NCBI GenBank assembly: GCA_024196135.1
Contig: JAMQCK010000852.1
Span: 1-14,839, forward strand
Direction: 5' to 3'
From: Pleurotus ostreatus/Saccharomyces cerevisiae fusant
Taxonomy: Eukaryota; Opisthokonta
DNA length: 14,839 nt
The notes beneath the pieces are model-generated. The model had not been told where the DNA came from. It made no database searches and saw only the letters and a program-made list of their open reading frames with translations. The position numbers were made by a program, and so were the translations under genes. This document shows positions 1 to 9,187 of this stretch, piece by piece (the stretch's first letter is position 1; each line of letters opens with the position of its first letter).

Positions 1-1917
1 TGGCTCGAGTGGCTCGACTGCCGCCGCATCCCCGACATGCGAGGCCCGAAGGCGTCGCTGTTGTTCCCATTCCAATTGTATCCGGGGCCGTGCGCCCTGG
101 CGTCGGGACCATAAGTCGACCAGGTGCGCGTGTTGCGACCCTTGCCGCCGTGGTGTGAGCTGCGCGACGACGAGCGACTATTACTGGAGGAGTTGCCGGT
201 GCTTCTCCCGTTCGCGCCGTGACCGTTCATCGATGGCGGCTCGTACAGCTGCGGCTGCATCATCGCAGGCGCCCCCATGGGCGGGGGCGGAGCGTAAGGG
301 TAGCCCATGCTAGGAAAGAACATGGGCCCATATGGCGGTGGATAGGCGTGATGGGTCGGCGCCGGGTGATCAGCGTTCGACAAGGTAGACGAACTGGAGT
401 GCGACGGTTGCATACCCATCGGCGGCGGAGTCGGGCCCACCGGCGGCCAGGGGAATGGGGCTGGATACGGGCCTGGCGGGTGATGGAAAGTTTCGCCGCC
501 GTTCTGCCCCTCCTCTACGGTCGGAGGCGGTGGATGGAAGTAAGGCGGAATGTAAGCATACGACGGGTAGTGCTGTTGGGTAGGGAACGGGAGGTAGTAT
601 TGCGTCCCATTGAAAGGGGGCACTTGACCCTCAAAGCCAGTGGGCGCTGGCTGCTCGTACAGCGTCGCGTACTGGAAAGACTGCGAGGGAGAGGGTGCAC
701 GAGAATTGCGAGAGCTCCCGGCGTTGTTGTATGAGCCCCGCATGGATCTTGATGAGTTGTTCCGTCTGCCGTCCTTTCTGCTCGCAGAAGGGGCGGGCCA
801 GTCGCTTTCGTTGGGAGGCGAGCCGCCCGACTCATCGTAGTCACCAAGGCTGCTTCCCAGACCAGCGCTAGCGGACGCCGAGCTCGACATGGCCGAAGAC
901 GAGCCTGCCATGCGCTCTTTCTCCTCGAAGTCCATAAAGATCCGAGTGCGCGCTTCATTGTACGCCGCCTCTCGCTCCTCGATCGTCATGTGTCGCTTGC
1001 CCGAGCTTGTTGTATTGCTCTTCCCGCCCACACTTCCCCCCTCCGAAGCGTCCCCAAAATCAGACATGTCCGGCTCCTCGCCTGCGGTTGACCCCGCCTG
1101 CGACTGTGTTTTACGTCGATCAAGTGGGGAACGACGCATGATTTTGAACGTGGGCTGCACATCAGGTTCGGCCGGTACCAGCTCGGCGATGCGCTTGCCA
1201 GGTCTGAAGCGTACGTCAGTCGAGTACCGACAACTGATGAAAACAACGACGCACATCCGACTGTCAGGTGTCAGCGACACATGGATGGTCTTCGCGCCCG
1301 ATTCATGGTCGGGCTGAACCTTGTAGTATGCGGAGCAGCGGTGAATGAGGAGGCGCTGGTAGCTGCTCGATGCGCTCAGTTCGAGGCGGCGAGGGCTGGG
1401 AAAGCCGTTAGCACGGTCACGCGAGCGCAGGGTGAACAGCTTCGGCCGCGACCCACGTTCGTTCACAAATGAGAGTCTCTATGAGCTCGGCCTGCTTCAG
1501 CACATATAGCCGATCCTTGCTCTTCAGGGCCTCCAGGATCTGGGGATCCACCTCTTGGGTGGGAGATGTTGAACCGGACGAGGCGATCGTGGATACGCCT
1601 TCGGTCTGCAAAGGTTGTGGGGAGTTGGCGGTGCCGTCGACATTCGGTGACGGGGAGCCAGACGATGAGGATGTCCTTGTCGAGCCAGGGCCCTGGGCAG
1701 AATCGTTCTGCCTTGCGGCATGTTGAGGTGGCGAAAGGATGATTATTTGCGATGGCGCAGCCGGGATGTCCGCGCGGGATGCAGCGGAGAGGAGCGTCGC
1801 GGTGGGGGCCATGCCGTCCGCCGTTCTTTGTGCTTGGGCTTGTGAGCAGAGCGCCTCTGGGGCAGCAGATGAGCGCGGACAGGTGAGGGTTCGGGACAAG
1901 GACGCACCGACGGACAT
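1..1917 (-). CDS. R3H and SUZ domain RNA-binding protein (3' end outside window)
   Basis: Predicted cytoplasmic single-stranded nucleic acid/mRNA-binding protein of the R3H-SUZ (encore/R3HDM-like) family. Exons read 1917-1457, 1395-1255 and 1203-1 and beyond; the introns are 61 nt (perfect CTAAC branch, CCCAG acceptor) and 51 nt, and both joins keep frame. About 601 residues are visible. Residues 1-120 are Ser/Pro/Gln-rich and disordered. The R3H domain spans about 122-200, opening DPQILEALKSKDRLYVLK and carrying the signature Arg168-x3-His172 in YQRLLIHRCSAYY. SUZ-type sequence (PTFKIMRRS, then a charged helix EEREAAYNEARTRIF) covers about 218-293. The rest is low complexity: Ser-rich, then Pro/Tyr/Met-rich, then Ser/Gly/Arg-rich, typical of mRNP-granule proteins. 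The start is the first ATG of the frame, with a GCCGCC Kozak context. Family assignment is firm; its target RNAs cannot be read from the sequence. Confidence 0.9.
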
Positions 1918-3235
1918 GGCGGCCTGGCGACGGTGCGTGGCTTGTTTGTATGCTCTATGCGGGGTCCGGGATCGAGCAGCGGGGCTGTGGGTGCGTCCCG
2001 GGCGATCAGGCCATGGGCAGTGTGCGCGGCACGGAGGCAGGAGGACAAGCTGAAGCAAGATGTAATGTGGGAAAACAGGCCAGATTCGGTCCCAGGGGGG
2101 CCTGGGTAAAGGGGTCTTGCCCGCTTCGGTGACAAGGCCACGCCGCCTTCATCTCAACTCGGTGATCCCTTTCAGATGAGGAGGGGTGTCTTTCAGACTA
2201 CAGATACAGCAGAACGTAGATATTCTCTCTACTCGGTAGACCGTATGCATAACTCTTTGAACTCGGGCCACGTCGACAAAACCTCACCTCGACTTTTCGT
2301 CCTATCTTTACGCTTGTTCCGAGCATCATGTCCGGGCATGATTGGCGCGCAGACATAACTACACTCCGATGCCTTCGTAACTCCCGTCTTCACCAGTATT
2401 TCCTTCTCGCGAAGGCGGAAAGTCCATCAACCCTCCTGGTCATGGCGCGGCGTCCGTACACCGTGGTATTCGTCCACTTCCCCTGGCCTGAACGTCCTCA
2501 CCTACGAAAGGACGACGTAAGTTTCCTGAGGACCATACGAGCCAGCATTTTATCGAGGAAACCGCCCGCGAGGAACCCTTGATTGACGTACGCGATCCTA
2601 TAGCACGCCACCTCGACCTCGCCGGACGGTTGATAATCAGCTCGGTAACACATCAGCAGACAGACCTTGTGTCCGGCGAGAGTGGGCGCTTCGCCAGGAA
2701 ACGCAATAGAAGCGCAAGTTAGGCGCGAAGTTGTCCAGGCTTTCGAGATTTGCCGAACATACAGGACTTATAAAGTCGACCCGTCAAGTGAGCTGCGTAG
2801 AGCGATGCATGAAGGTACACTCGGAATCAGCTATCTTCTGCACAGTCGATCGAGTGAAAAAGACCGCCAGGCTGGTTACGGAGACTTGGCCAAGAGTGAA
2901 CTTCAGCCGCAGTGGCCAATGTCCGGGAAGATTGTCAGGCTTGCGCGGTGTCCTGGACCTTTATCCGAGGGCGAGGGGTGACGTCGTCATTCAGATCGAC
3001 CCAAGCAAAGGTGCACTCAGAAGATAGATCCAGAGAAGCAGAGCCAGCAGTTCTGCAACCAAGAAAAGGCAATCAAAGGAGGGCTGTTCCCTCCCGTTGG
3101 AGGTCGAGTCCAAGTTCAACATGCGTGACACCCTCGCGTTACCATCACTATCACGTGCAGCAGCGCGCTAATGGCACGTCACGCTACGCGTCAAGAGTCA
3201 ACGCCGACCTTCACCTGCTCGTCCCGCTCGACACC
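1918..3235. other. Divergent intergenic region between R3H-SUZ gene and POLD3
   Basis: This 1.3 kb lies between two divergently transcribed genes and should hold both promoters and 5' UTRs. No confident gene is visible. Several short open frames occur on both strands (plus strand about 2328-2582, 2667-2981 and 2731-3027; minus strand about 2963-2784 and 2653-2498). None matches a family I recognise, and sense and antisense frames overlap, so strand cannot be decided. Recognisable sites are a CACGTG at 3152-3157 and an ACGCGT at 3186-3191, both close to the POLD3 start. Confidence 0.5.
3186..3191. promoter_or_regulatory. MluI cell-cycle box (MCB, ACGCGT) upstream of POLD3
   Basis: A palindromic ACGCGT lies 45 bp upstream of the POLD3 ATG. 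In yeasts this is the MBF (Swi6/Mbp1-type) binding site that drives G1/S expression of DNA-replication genes, including polymerase subunits. The site is seen directly; its use here is inferred from the gene it precedes. A related CGCGTT core lies at about 3135-3140. The distance is short, so the site may lie in the 5' UTR or at the core promoter. Confidence 0.45.
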
Positions 3236-6091
3236 ATGGCCTCACAGTCCAAGGCAGCGGACTACATTACGAAGCAGCTGTATACGCAGAAGAATATAGT
3301 GCGTGACCTTCCAACTTTGCTTTACGGCACTTGTTCATGCCCAAGTCCAGGTCACCTACCGATCCCTCAGCCGCGCGCTGGGTATACATGTCAATGCGGC
3401 GAAGAAGTGCGTCACGCACCAACCTTTGCGCGAAGTAGGCTTACATGCGTCTCACCAGTGAACTCGCCCGCTACCACGCCGATGGCGCCAAATACCCCAC
3501 CACGCCCGTGGCGACCTACCTCGTCAGTGGCCCGATCGCGCGCGTCCAGAAGTCCGAGTACGACGACACCATGGACATCGATACACCGGAAGACCAGGAG
3601 GATGATGGCTTCAGTGACGACGACGCGGAGGACGCGGAGGAGTTTGCCATGATATTGACGAGGGAAGGGGATTTGGAAGGTGCGTGAGGTCGGTTGGGTG
3701 AATTTAGAGTGAGGACTGATGGGGGATGTATTGTTTGCGTAGAAGTCAAGAGGCAATTTGTGCGGGTGCAGGCGGTGCATGTGTATAGCTTGTCTCCGGC
3801 GCCTATTCAGGTGCGTGCTATTGCGTACTTTGCGTGCCTGCAGTACTTCAGGCGCCAGACTTCACTTGTGTTCATACAACACCACAGGATGCGGGACTTC
3901 TAACGACACCTACCGCGGAAGTTGTACGCAAGATTGATGCGGAGAAGGATCATGCGTTTGCTGAGTCCGTGGGCAGGATCATCAGCCAGGCCGTGAAGGA
4001 CGTGCGTATACTTGTCCTCGCCTTCCCTCTCCATATCCACGACCGGCATAAACCCCATTGTGCTGCCCTTTACGCGCCCGACTCCCTTCTCCCCTGTCCC
4101 GATCATACTGACACTTCGTGCAGGCCCCACCCATCAAAGACACCCCCGCCGCCGCACCCGCTAAATCGAAGCCCAACGCTCGATCCGCACCAGGCTTGAA
4201 GCCCAAGCTGAAGGCGAAGGAGGAAGCGAAGAAGGATGATGCGAAGGCGAAGGTGAGTCGCCATGCTCCTGCACTCGATCATGTTACTCACATTCGCCCA
4301 GGCAGACGACAAAACGAAAGCGGAGGACAAAACGAAAGCAGACGACAAGGCAAAACCCAAGCCCAGCGGGAAGATCGAGTTCAAGAAGCGGGCAGACACT
4401 GACGATAAGAAGAAGACCGAGGAGCCCAAGGAGGAAGGCAAACCGAAGAAGGTCAATTTTTTCGCGGCGCCGGCGGGGGCGGGGAAGAAGGCGAAGGAGC
4501 CTGGGGTGAAGAAGGCGAGCGAGTCGGTGATTAAGAAAGCGAGCGAGCCTATTGTGAAGAAGGCCTCCGAACCCCCAGTGAAGAAGCCTGAGGGCAAGGA
4601 GGGCAAGGAGCCGACCGTGAAGAAGTCGGACTCGAAGAAGGCAGACGAGAGGCAGGCTGCAGCGAGGGAGGAAGAGGAGGAGTCGGACTCCGAGGACGAC
4701 AAGAGGAGGTCGAATAAGGCGATAGCCGCGGAGGTGAAGGTAAATTGCCTGATGCGGCTTTACTCATCCTAAGTCATCCCTATGTACTCATTATTCCCTT
4801 TAGCGCGGCACCAAGCGCAAGTCCGCCGTCATGCAGGTGTCCGACGACGACAGCGACGCCTCTAAACCCTCCGCATCTTCGTCAAGAGACGGGCAAAATT
4901 CGACGAAAGTCGGCCCGCCGAGGGGGAAGAAGAAGTTGGCTGACGGGGTGAAGGAGGCGCAGGAGAAGTCAGAGAGGGAGAAGCTGGCGAAGGCGTCTGC
5001 TGAGAAGGAGGCGAAAGCGTCTGCTGCGAAGGAAGCGAAGGAGGCTGAGAAGGAGGCGAAGGAGGCTGCTGCGAAGGAGGCAAAGGCTGCCAAGTCCGAG
5101 AGGCCACAAGGCGGCCGTCTGCGCAATCGCCGCGTCCTGGACTCGGACGAGGAGGATGAGGATGAGGCCCCGGCGAAGACGTTAAGACGGAAGAATGTAG
5201 TTGACTCGGACGACGAGCGCAAACGGGAGCTAGAGAAGATGATGGACATTGACGATGGTGCGTATATCTCACTACATCTTCGCGCTTGCCCCGTACAATA
5301 TCTCTTTCTATGCCCTCTCGTCGTCGCCGCGCAGCTGCTAACGATCCTCCCCCAGACGAAGTTATCCGCGCAGCTGCTAACGATCCTCCCCCAGACGAAG
5401 TTATCCGCGTCAGCCGCCTGCAGAAGGGCAAGGCCCGCGCCATCGACGTCGACGAGGACTCGGATGAAGCAGACACCACACCTCCACCTCACGTCCCCGA
5501 TTCTGAGCCCGCGCAGTCCGAGCCTGACGACGATGTGCTGGCCCGCGATGACGAAGACGACGAGTCGGACGTCGATATGGGGCACGCGCTGGACAAGACG
5601 ACGCGGAAGAAGCGCAAGTCGAAGAAGGATATACCGCTGGGGAGGAATGGGTTGAAGAAGCGGCGCGTGATGCGCTCGCGGTCGACGGTGGATGCGAAGG
5701 GGTATATGGGTGTGTATCCAATCCATCGTTACGACTGGACTGCGCTGATAAGTTTGTTGCAGTCAAAGAGGACTACTCATCGTACGAGTCCGTATCCGAG
5801 GATGAAGCGGAACCTGCGTCAGAAGCGGAGAAGCAGAAGCCGAAAGGCAAGGGAAAGGCAAAGCCGAAGGCGCAGGAAACGTCGGACGAGGATGGCGTTG
5901 TGGAAGTTGAGAAGACAGGACTACCGAAAAAGTCGAAGGCAAAGGAGGTCAAGGAGGAGAAGAAGCCAGCAAAGGAGACCAAGGAGAAATCCAAGGAGGA
6001 CAAGCCGAAGCCGAAGAAGGCGCCAGCGAAGGGGAAGGGGCAGCAGGGGAAGATCATGAATTTCTTTGGGCCTCCGAAAACGAAGAGCTAA
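3236..6091 (+). CDS. POLD3: DNA polymerase delta subunit 3 (POLD3/Cdc27/Pol32 family)
   Basis: Non-catalytic subunit of DNA polymerase delta, linking the enzyme to PCNA in lagging-strand synthesis and repair. Exons: 3236-3298, 3351-3406, 3459-3679, 3743-3810, 3888-4001, 4124-4252, 4302-4739, 4804-5257, 5356-5709, 5763-6091; 741 residues with all joins in frame. The N-terminal 150 residues form the Cdc27 winged-helix region that binds the B-subunit (ADYITKQLYTQKNI, VTYRSLSRALGIHVNAAK, then YPTTPVATYLVSG and AVHVYSLSP). Residues 175-630 are a long Lys/Glu/Ala/Ser-rich disordered or helical tail. KGYMVKEDYSSYESVSEDE at about 629 is a conserved family motif. A canonical PIP box, QGKIMNFF, sits at 727-734, near the C-terminus as expected. 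It is longer than human POLD3 (466) or S. pombe Cdc27 (372) because of the charged tail. Start: ATG with good context ACACCATGG. Intron 8 has a duplicated acceptor, so a 728-residue form is also possible. Confidence 0.95.
4503..4598 (+). repeat. 24-bp (8-residue) imperfect tandem repeat within POLD3
   Basis: Four consecutive 24-bp units in exon 7 encode variants of GVKKASES, VIKKASEP, IVKKASEP and PVKKPEGK. The copies differ at synonymous and non-synonymous positions, so the array is old. It lies in the disordered tail and probably acts as a positively charged linker. Confidence 0.75.
4948..5098 (+). repeat. Lys/Glu/Ala-rich charged-helix repeat in POLD3 exon 8
   Basis: About 50 codons alternate KEA, AEKEAK and AAKEAK blocks with no Gly or Pro. 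The pattern of oppositely charged residues 3-4 positions apart is what single alpha-helices show, so this part of the tail may be a stiff rod rather than a floppy linker. Repetition is also visible at DNA level (GCGAAGGAG motifs). Structural interpretation is inference. Confidence 0.55.
5327..5409 (+). repeat. 39-bp perfect tandem duplication spanning a 3' splice site
   Basis: Two identical 39-bp copies (5329-5367 and 5368-5406, identity extending to 5327-5409) each contain a CTAAC branch point, a pyrimidine run, a CCCCCAG acceptor and the first exon bases. The acceptors are at 5354-5355 and 5393-5394. Because 39 is a multiple of three, both acceptors join to the preceding exon in the same frame; the upstream one adds 13 residues. 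Confidence 0.9.
6044..6067 (+). other. PCNA-interacting (PIP) box at the C-terminus of POLD3
   Basis: Codons for QGKIMNFF match the canonical PIP consensus Q-x-x-(I/L/M)-x-x-F-F. It lies seven residues before the C-terminus and is flanked by basic residues, as in Cdc27/Pol32/POLD3 proteins, where it binds the PCNA sliding clamp. Confidence 0.92.
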
Positions 6092-6286
6092 GTAACGGTA
6101 GGTGTAGGGTTACCTACCCTCGTTCTGCATCTGCCATCGTCTGCTTTGGCCCTCTTCGCACCTACTTACATTACTGAATTGATGCACGTTTGCGGACGTC
6201 CATATTCCACCGATTCTCAGACCGCAGCTTGCCTGTTATGCAGAGTAGGTTCTAGACACTGCATTCAAGGAGCTTCTTCAGCTGCA

Positions 6287-6577
6287 TCAATCGTAGGGAC
6301 GCAGTTTCTTTCTCTCCTCCATGTTCACCACTGCTGTCGTATGCGCATTTCTCGCGTACTCGCAAAATGGATCGGGAGTACGCTCTCGAGCAACGCCTTG
6401 AACACCCACCGGCGTATTTGCTTCTATTTGTGCCAGTGTAACGGAGAGACGTCGTTCATGCTCGCATTTGCAGCCGCTCGATCTCCCACCCTCTGCGTCG
6501 TTTCCCATCGCCTCCCTTGTCGCTTCCTCGTATAAGGAGCGCAGGAGAACGGCGAGGTTTATTGAAGAGCTGGGCAT
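6287..6577 (-). CDS. Possible small hypothetical protein (96 residues)
   Basis: Intronless open frame from an ATG (context GGAGC before it) to a TGA, starting with a plausible amphipathic helix (INLAVLLRSLYEEATREAM), followed by a Cys-containing stretch and a charged end. I recognise no family. It would be divergent from the transporter and convergent with POLD3. A frame of this length can arise by chance at this base composition, and codon use is not distinctive, so this is a weak call. Confidence 0.22.
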   Translation of the reverse strand: MPSSSINLAVLLRSLYEEATREAMGNDAEGGRSSGCKCEHERRLSVTLAQIEANTPVGVQGVARERTPDPFCEYARNAHTTAVVNMEERKKLRPYD

Positions 6578-6737
6578 GCTCCTTGCAAGTTACGTATCGG
6601 CAAGCTCCGCCCGCCCCGCGCCACCCGGATCATTGTAACAACCCTCCGCCATCGTCCCCCACGACGTCGAGCACCCCGCCTCGCATCTCCCCACACCCTA
6701 CACGGCCACCCGCAACGAGGCGACCTCCCTCGCCACG

Positions 6738-6744
6738 TATATAA
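6738..6744 (+). promoter_or_regulatory. Candidate TATA box (TATATAA) for the transporter gene
   Basis: A TATATAA heptamer stands in otherwise GC-rich sequence 169 bp before the first in-frame ATG of the transporter. If functional, transcription would begin near 6770-6790 and the region up to 6912 would be 5' UTR. The alternative is that it is only the AT-rich part of an intron ending at the CTACAG acceptor at 6753. Confidence 0.35.
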
Positions 6745-6912
6745 CACTCTACAGTGGCCGCCCCTCGCCCCGGCGTCTTCCACTGGCTGTTATCTTACCG
6801 CCCAAAGCCCGAATCCGGCTATTCTCTCCTTCCTCTGCCACGCGCTGACTCAGACACGGACGCTGCCTCCCGCGTTCATCTAACGGAGTCTGAACTAGAC
6901 GATTCGGAAGAG

Positions 6913-8700
6913 ATGGTGCAGACGTACGGTGCGAGTGGCTCGCAGCACGACCCCCGCAGCGAGGGTGCGGGGACGGGCGAGTCGGATGCGCTGCTCGGTG
7001 GCGCGCCACAGGCGCCTGCTAAGCGGCAAGGGCATGCGACGCTCGTTAGTTGTGTGAGCAACCTTTCAAACACGATCATTGGTAGTGGTATGTGGACTAC
7101 AGCTCAGCATACTCCTCTACATGCTGACCAGCGATGACCAGGCATGCTCACCTTCCCCTTGGTGCGCAATGTCACCCTCGTCTATTCCCCCTCGCATGCT
7201 CACATTCCCTTCTTTAGGCCATGGCCTCTGCCGGTATCATACCAGGCATCATCACCTGTATATTCTCCGGCTCAGTCGCCGCCTTCGGCCTCTACCTCCT
7301 CTCCCTCTGCGCCACCAAGACCCCCCACCGGCGCTCCTCCTTCTTCGCCGTCGCGCAGATGACCTTCCCCCGCGCAGCCGTCTTCTTCGACGCCGCCATC
7401 GCTATCAAGTGCTTCGGCGTCTCCGTCAGGTGCGCTTTTCACCAGCTCCCCATACATGGCACGCCATCTTACCCCCCACCCCCTCACGCAGCTACCTCAT
7501 CATCGTCAAGGGCCTCATGCCCAAGGTCGTCGCGTCTCTGTACCATGACATCTCGGACACGGAGCCACCGCTGTGGGCATTGTCTGGCAGGAACTGGATC
7601 ACGCTTTTCATGATCGTCCTAGTACCCCTGGCCTTCCTGCGCCATCTGGATAGCTTGCGGCATACGAGCTATATCGCGCTGTTTTCAGTTGGTGAGTTAT
7701 ATCTGCTCATGAGAAGTATCACCGCTCATGCGCCGCGCAGCTTACCTCGTGGTCATCGTCATAACTGTCTACTTCAAGCCGCTTGAAGACATGCCACCCA
7801 AGGGCGACGTCTCCCTCATCCACTTCACCCCGAGCTTCGTCTCCACCTTCCCTGTGCAGGTCTTTGCCTTTACCTGCGCGCAGAACGTACGTACTACCTC
7901 CCTCGCCCGTCGTGTCACCTGCTCACCCGACAATCTAGCTCTTCCCCCTTTACAACGAGCTCACGACGAACAGCCAACCACGCATGAACATCGTCGTTGG
8001 CTCTTCCATCGGCGCCGCCGTCCTCACCTACGAGATCATCGCCGTCTTTGGCTACCTCACCTTCGGCTCCAACGTCGGCGCGAACATCATCGCGATGTAC
8101 CCCTCCACCTCCCTCTTCGTCGCAGTCGGGCAGCTCGCCATCGTCATCATGGTGCTCTTCTCGTACCCGCTGCAGGTGCACCCGTGCAGGAACTGCTTGG
8201 ATAAGGTGTTCCATGCGGGGGAGCATGCGCCGGTGAAGGCGGTTGGGGAGGAGGGGGATGGGGATGGGGAGGAGGACCCGGACCATGCGGGGGGCGAGAT
8301 GACGCCGTTGAAGCATGCGGTGCTGACGACGGGGATTATTGCGAGCGGGTTTGTGATTGCGTATGCGGTGGACGATTTGCAGATGGTGTTGTCGTTTGTG
8401 GGGTCGACGGGGTCGACGACGATATCGTTTATTCTACCAGGATTGTTTTACTGGAAGGTGGGTAATATGGACCTTAGGGCCTGCGTACGGCCCAGAGCGC
8501 TGACGAACCTTCGTAGATTTCCCGCAACGACGAGGATGCGAACCCGACACTGCGGCTGGGCTCCTTGCTACTCGCCATCTACGGCGCGTGCATCTTTGTC
8601 TTCTGGTGAGTCGTTTCTATCTTCGAGTCCATGCATGACATTGACCACTCCCTCTAGCTTGAGCTTCAACATCTACAACGTCGTGCGGCAACCTGCGTGA
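6913..8700 (+). CDS. Vacuolar-type amino acid transporter (SLC38/AVT family)
   Basis: Amino acid/auxin permease superfamily protein closest in character to yeast Avt5/6/7 and animal SLC38, expected to move neutral or acidic amino acids across the vacuolar membrane with protons. Exons: 6913-7087, 7142-7161, 7218-7429, 7492-7691, 7741-7886, 7939-8457, 8517-8605, 8658-8700; 467 residues, all joins in frame. Eleven hydrophobic segments can be counted. The diagnostic first helix reads SNLSNTIIGSGMLTFPLAMA (the IIGSG motif of the family); later come YLVVIVITVYF, VFAFTCAQNLFPLYNEL and SFVGSTGSTTISFILPGLFYW. A hydrophilic acidic loop (EEGDGDGEEDPDHAGG) separates TM8 and TM9. The start chosen is the only ATG in the frame, with G at -3 and +4. 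The frame is open to 6745 upstream, so the N-terminus could be longer through an upstream exon. Substrate specificity cannot be inferred. Confidence 0.93.
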
Positions 8701-9187
8701 ATGTGACTGCGTTGCCGAGCTATTCTCATAGACATATACAGCGCTTGCATGCGCGTCTACCTTGTACGATAATAGTCTAAGTTATGTGATACGCCACAAT
8801 GGACGCGTACGGTCTTTGATTTTTCATACACGACTTTTACGACAGAATGAATGATGTGCTTCGAGGCCTTGGTACTTCGTAACAAATCAACGTCAACATC
8901 CACTGCGACTGGGTGAATAGCGACCTAACTCTGACAGGCTTTGCAAGCAATTAACATCTTGATCGTAGCGCTGCAGCCCTAGCGTGCATCATGGGAGTGC
9001 AAGGTGACTGTATTATGGCCTGCGTGGCTAATATAGGGTATGCTGTTGGTACAAAGCAGTGCAAGACAGCGCGACAACATGGCATGTGCGAAGGTCGACG
9101 AGCATACTTGAAGGTGTGTTCATCGCATGCCGAAATCTGCAGGGACACATTAGCTTGGGTCGGATGAGCGTGCCTTCTTGAGGTACC
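8701..9187. other. Convergent 3' intergenic region
   Basis: About 490 bp between the 3' ends of the transporter (plus) and the DUF202 gene (minus). It is more AT-rich than the flanking genes and should hold both 3' UTRs and polyadenylation regions. No AATAAA, gene or notable repeat is seen. Confidence 0.5.

Larger units (their letters stand above)
6092..6912. other. Intergenic region between POLD3 and the transporter gene
   Basis: This stretch holds the POLD3 3' UTR and the promoter of the transporter. I see no firm gene. A 96-codon minus-strand open frame (6577-6287) with an ATG is listed separately as a weak candidate. A TATATAA element lies at 6738-6744. The frame of the downstream transporter stays open upstream of its first ATG, back to 6745, with protein-like codon use, so part of 6754-6912 may be coding. 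Confidence 0.5.

Noticed and set aside
219..734. 171-codon plus-strand Arg-rich frame
   Set aside because: It is antisense to the Pro/Ser/Gly-rich tail of the R3H-SUZ gene, starts without support and has a shadow-like composition.
1396..1500. Apparent frameshift inside the R3H domain
   Set aside because: The frame change is explained by a normal 61-nt intron (donor GTGGGT, CTAAC branch, CCCAG acceptor), and joining the exons restores the R3H sequence exactly.
4503..5100. Possible CRISPR-like or satellite array in POLD3
   Set aside because: The repeats are in-frame, codon-based and without spacers; they encode a charged protein tail.
4800..5726. 308-codon minus-strand open frame with Ser/Phe-rich repeats
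   Set aside because: It mirrors the Lys/Glu-rich POLD3 exons 8-9 and their intron; the Ser/Phe repeats are the reverse complement of GAG/AAG/GAA codons.
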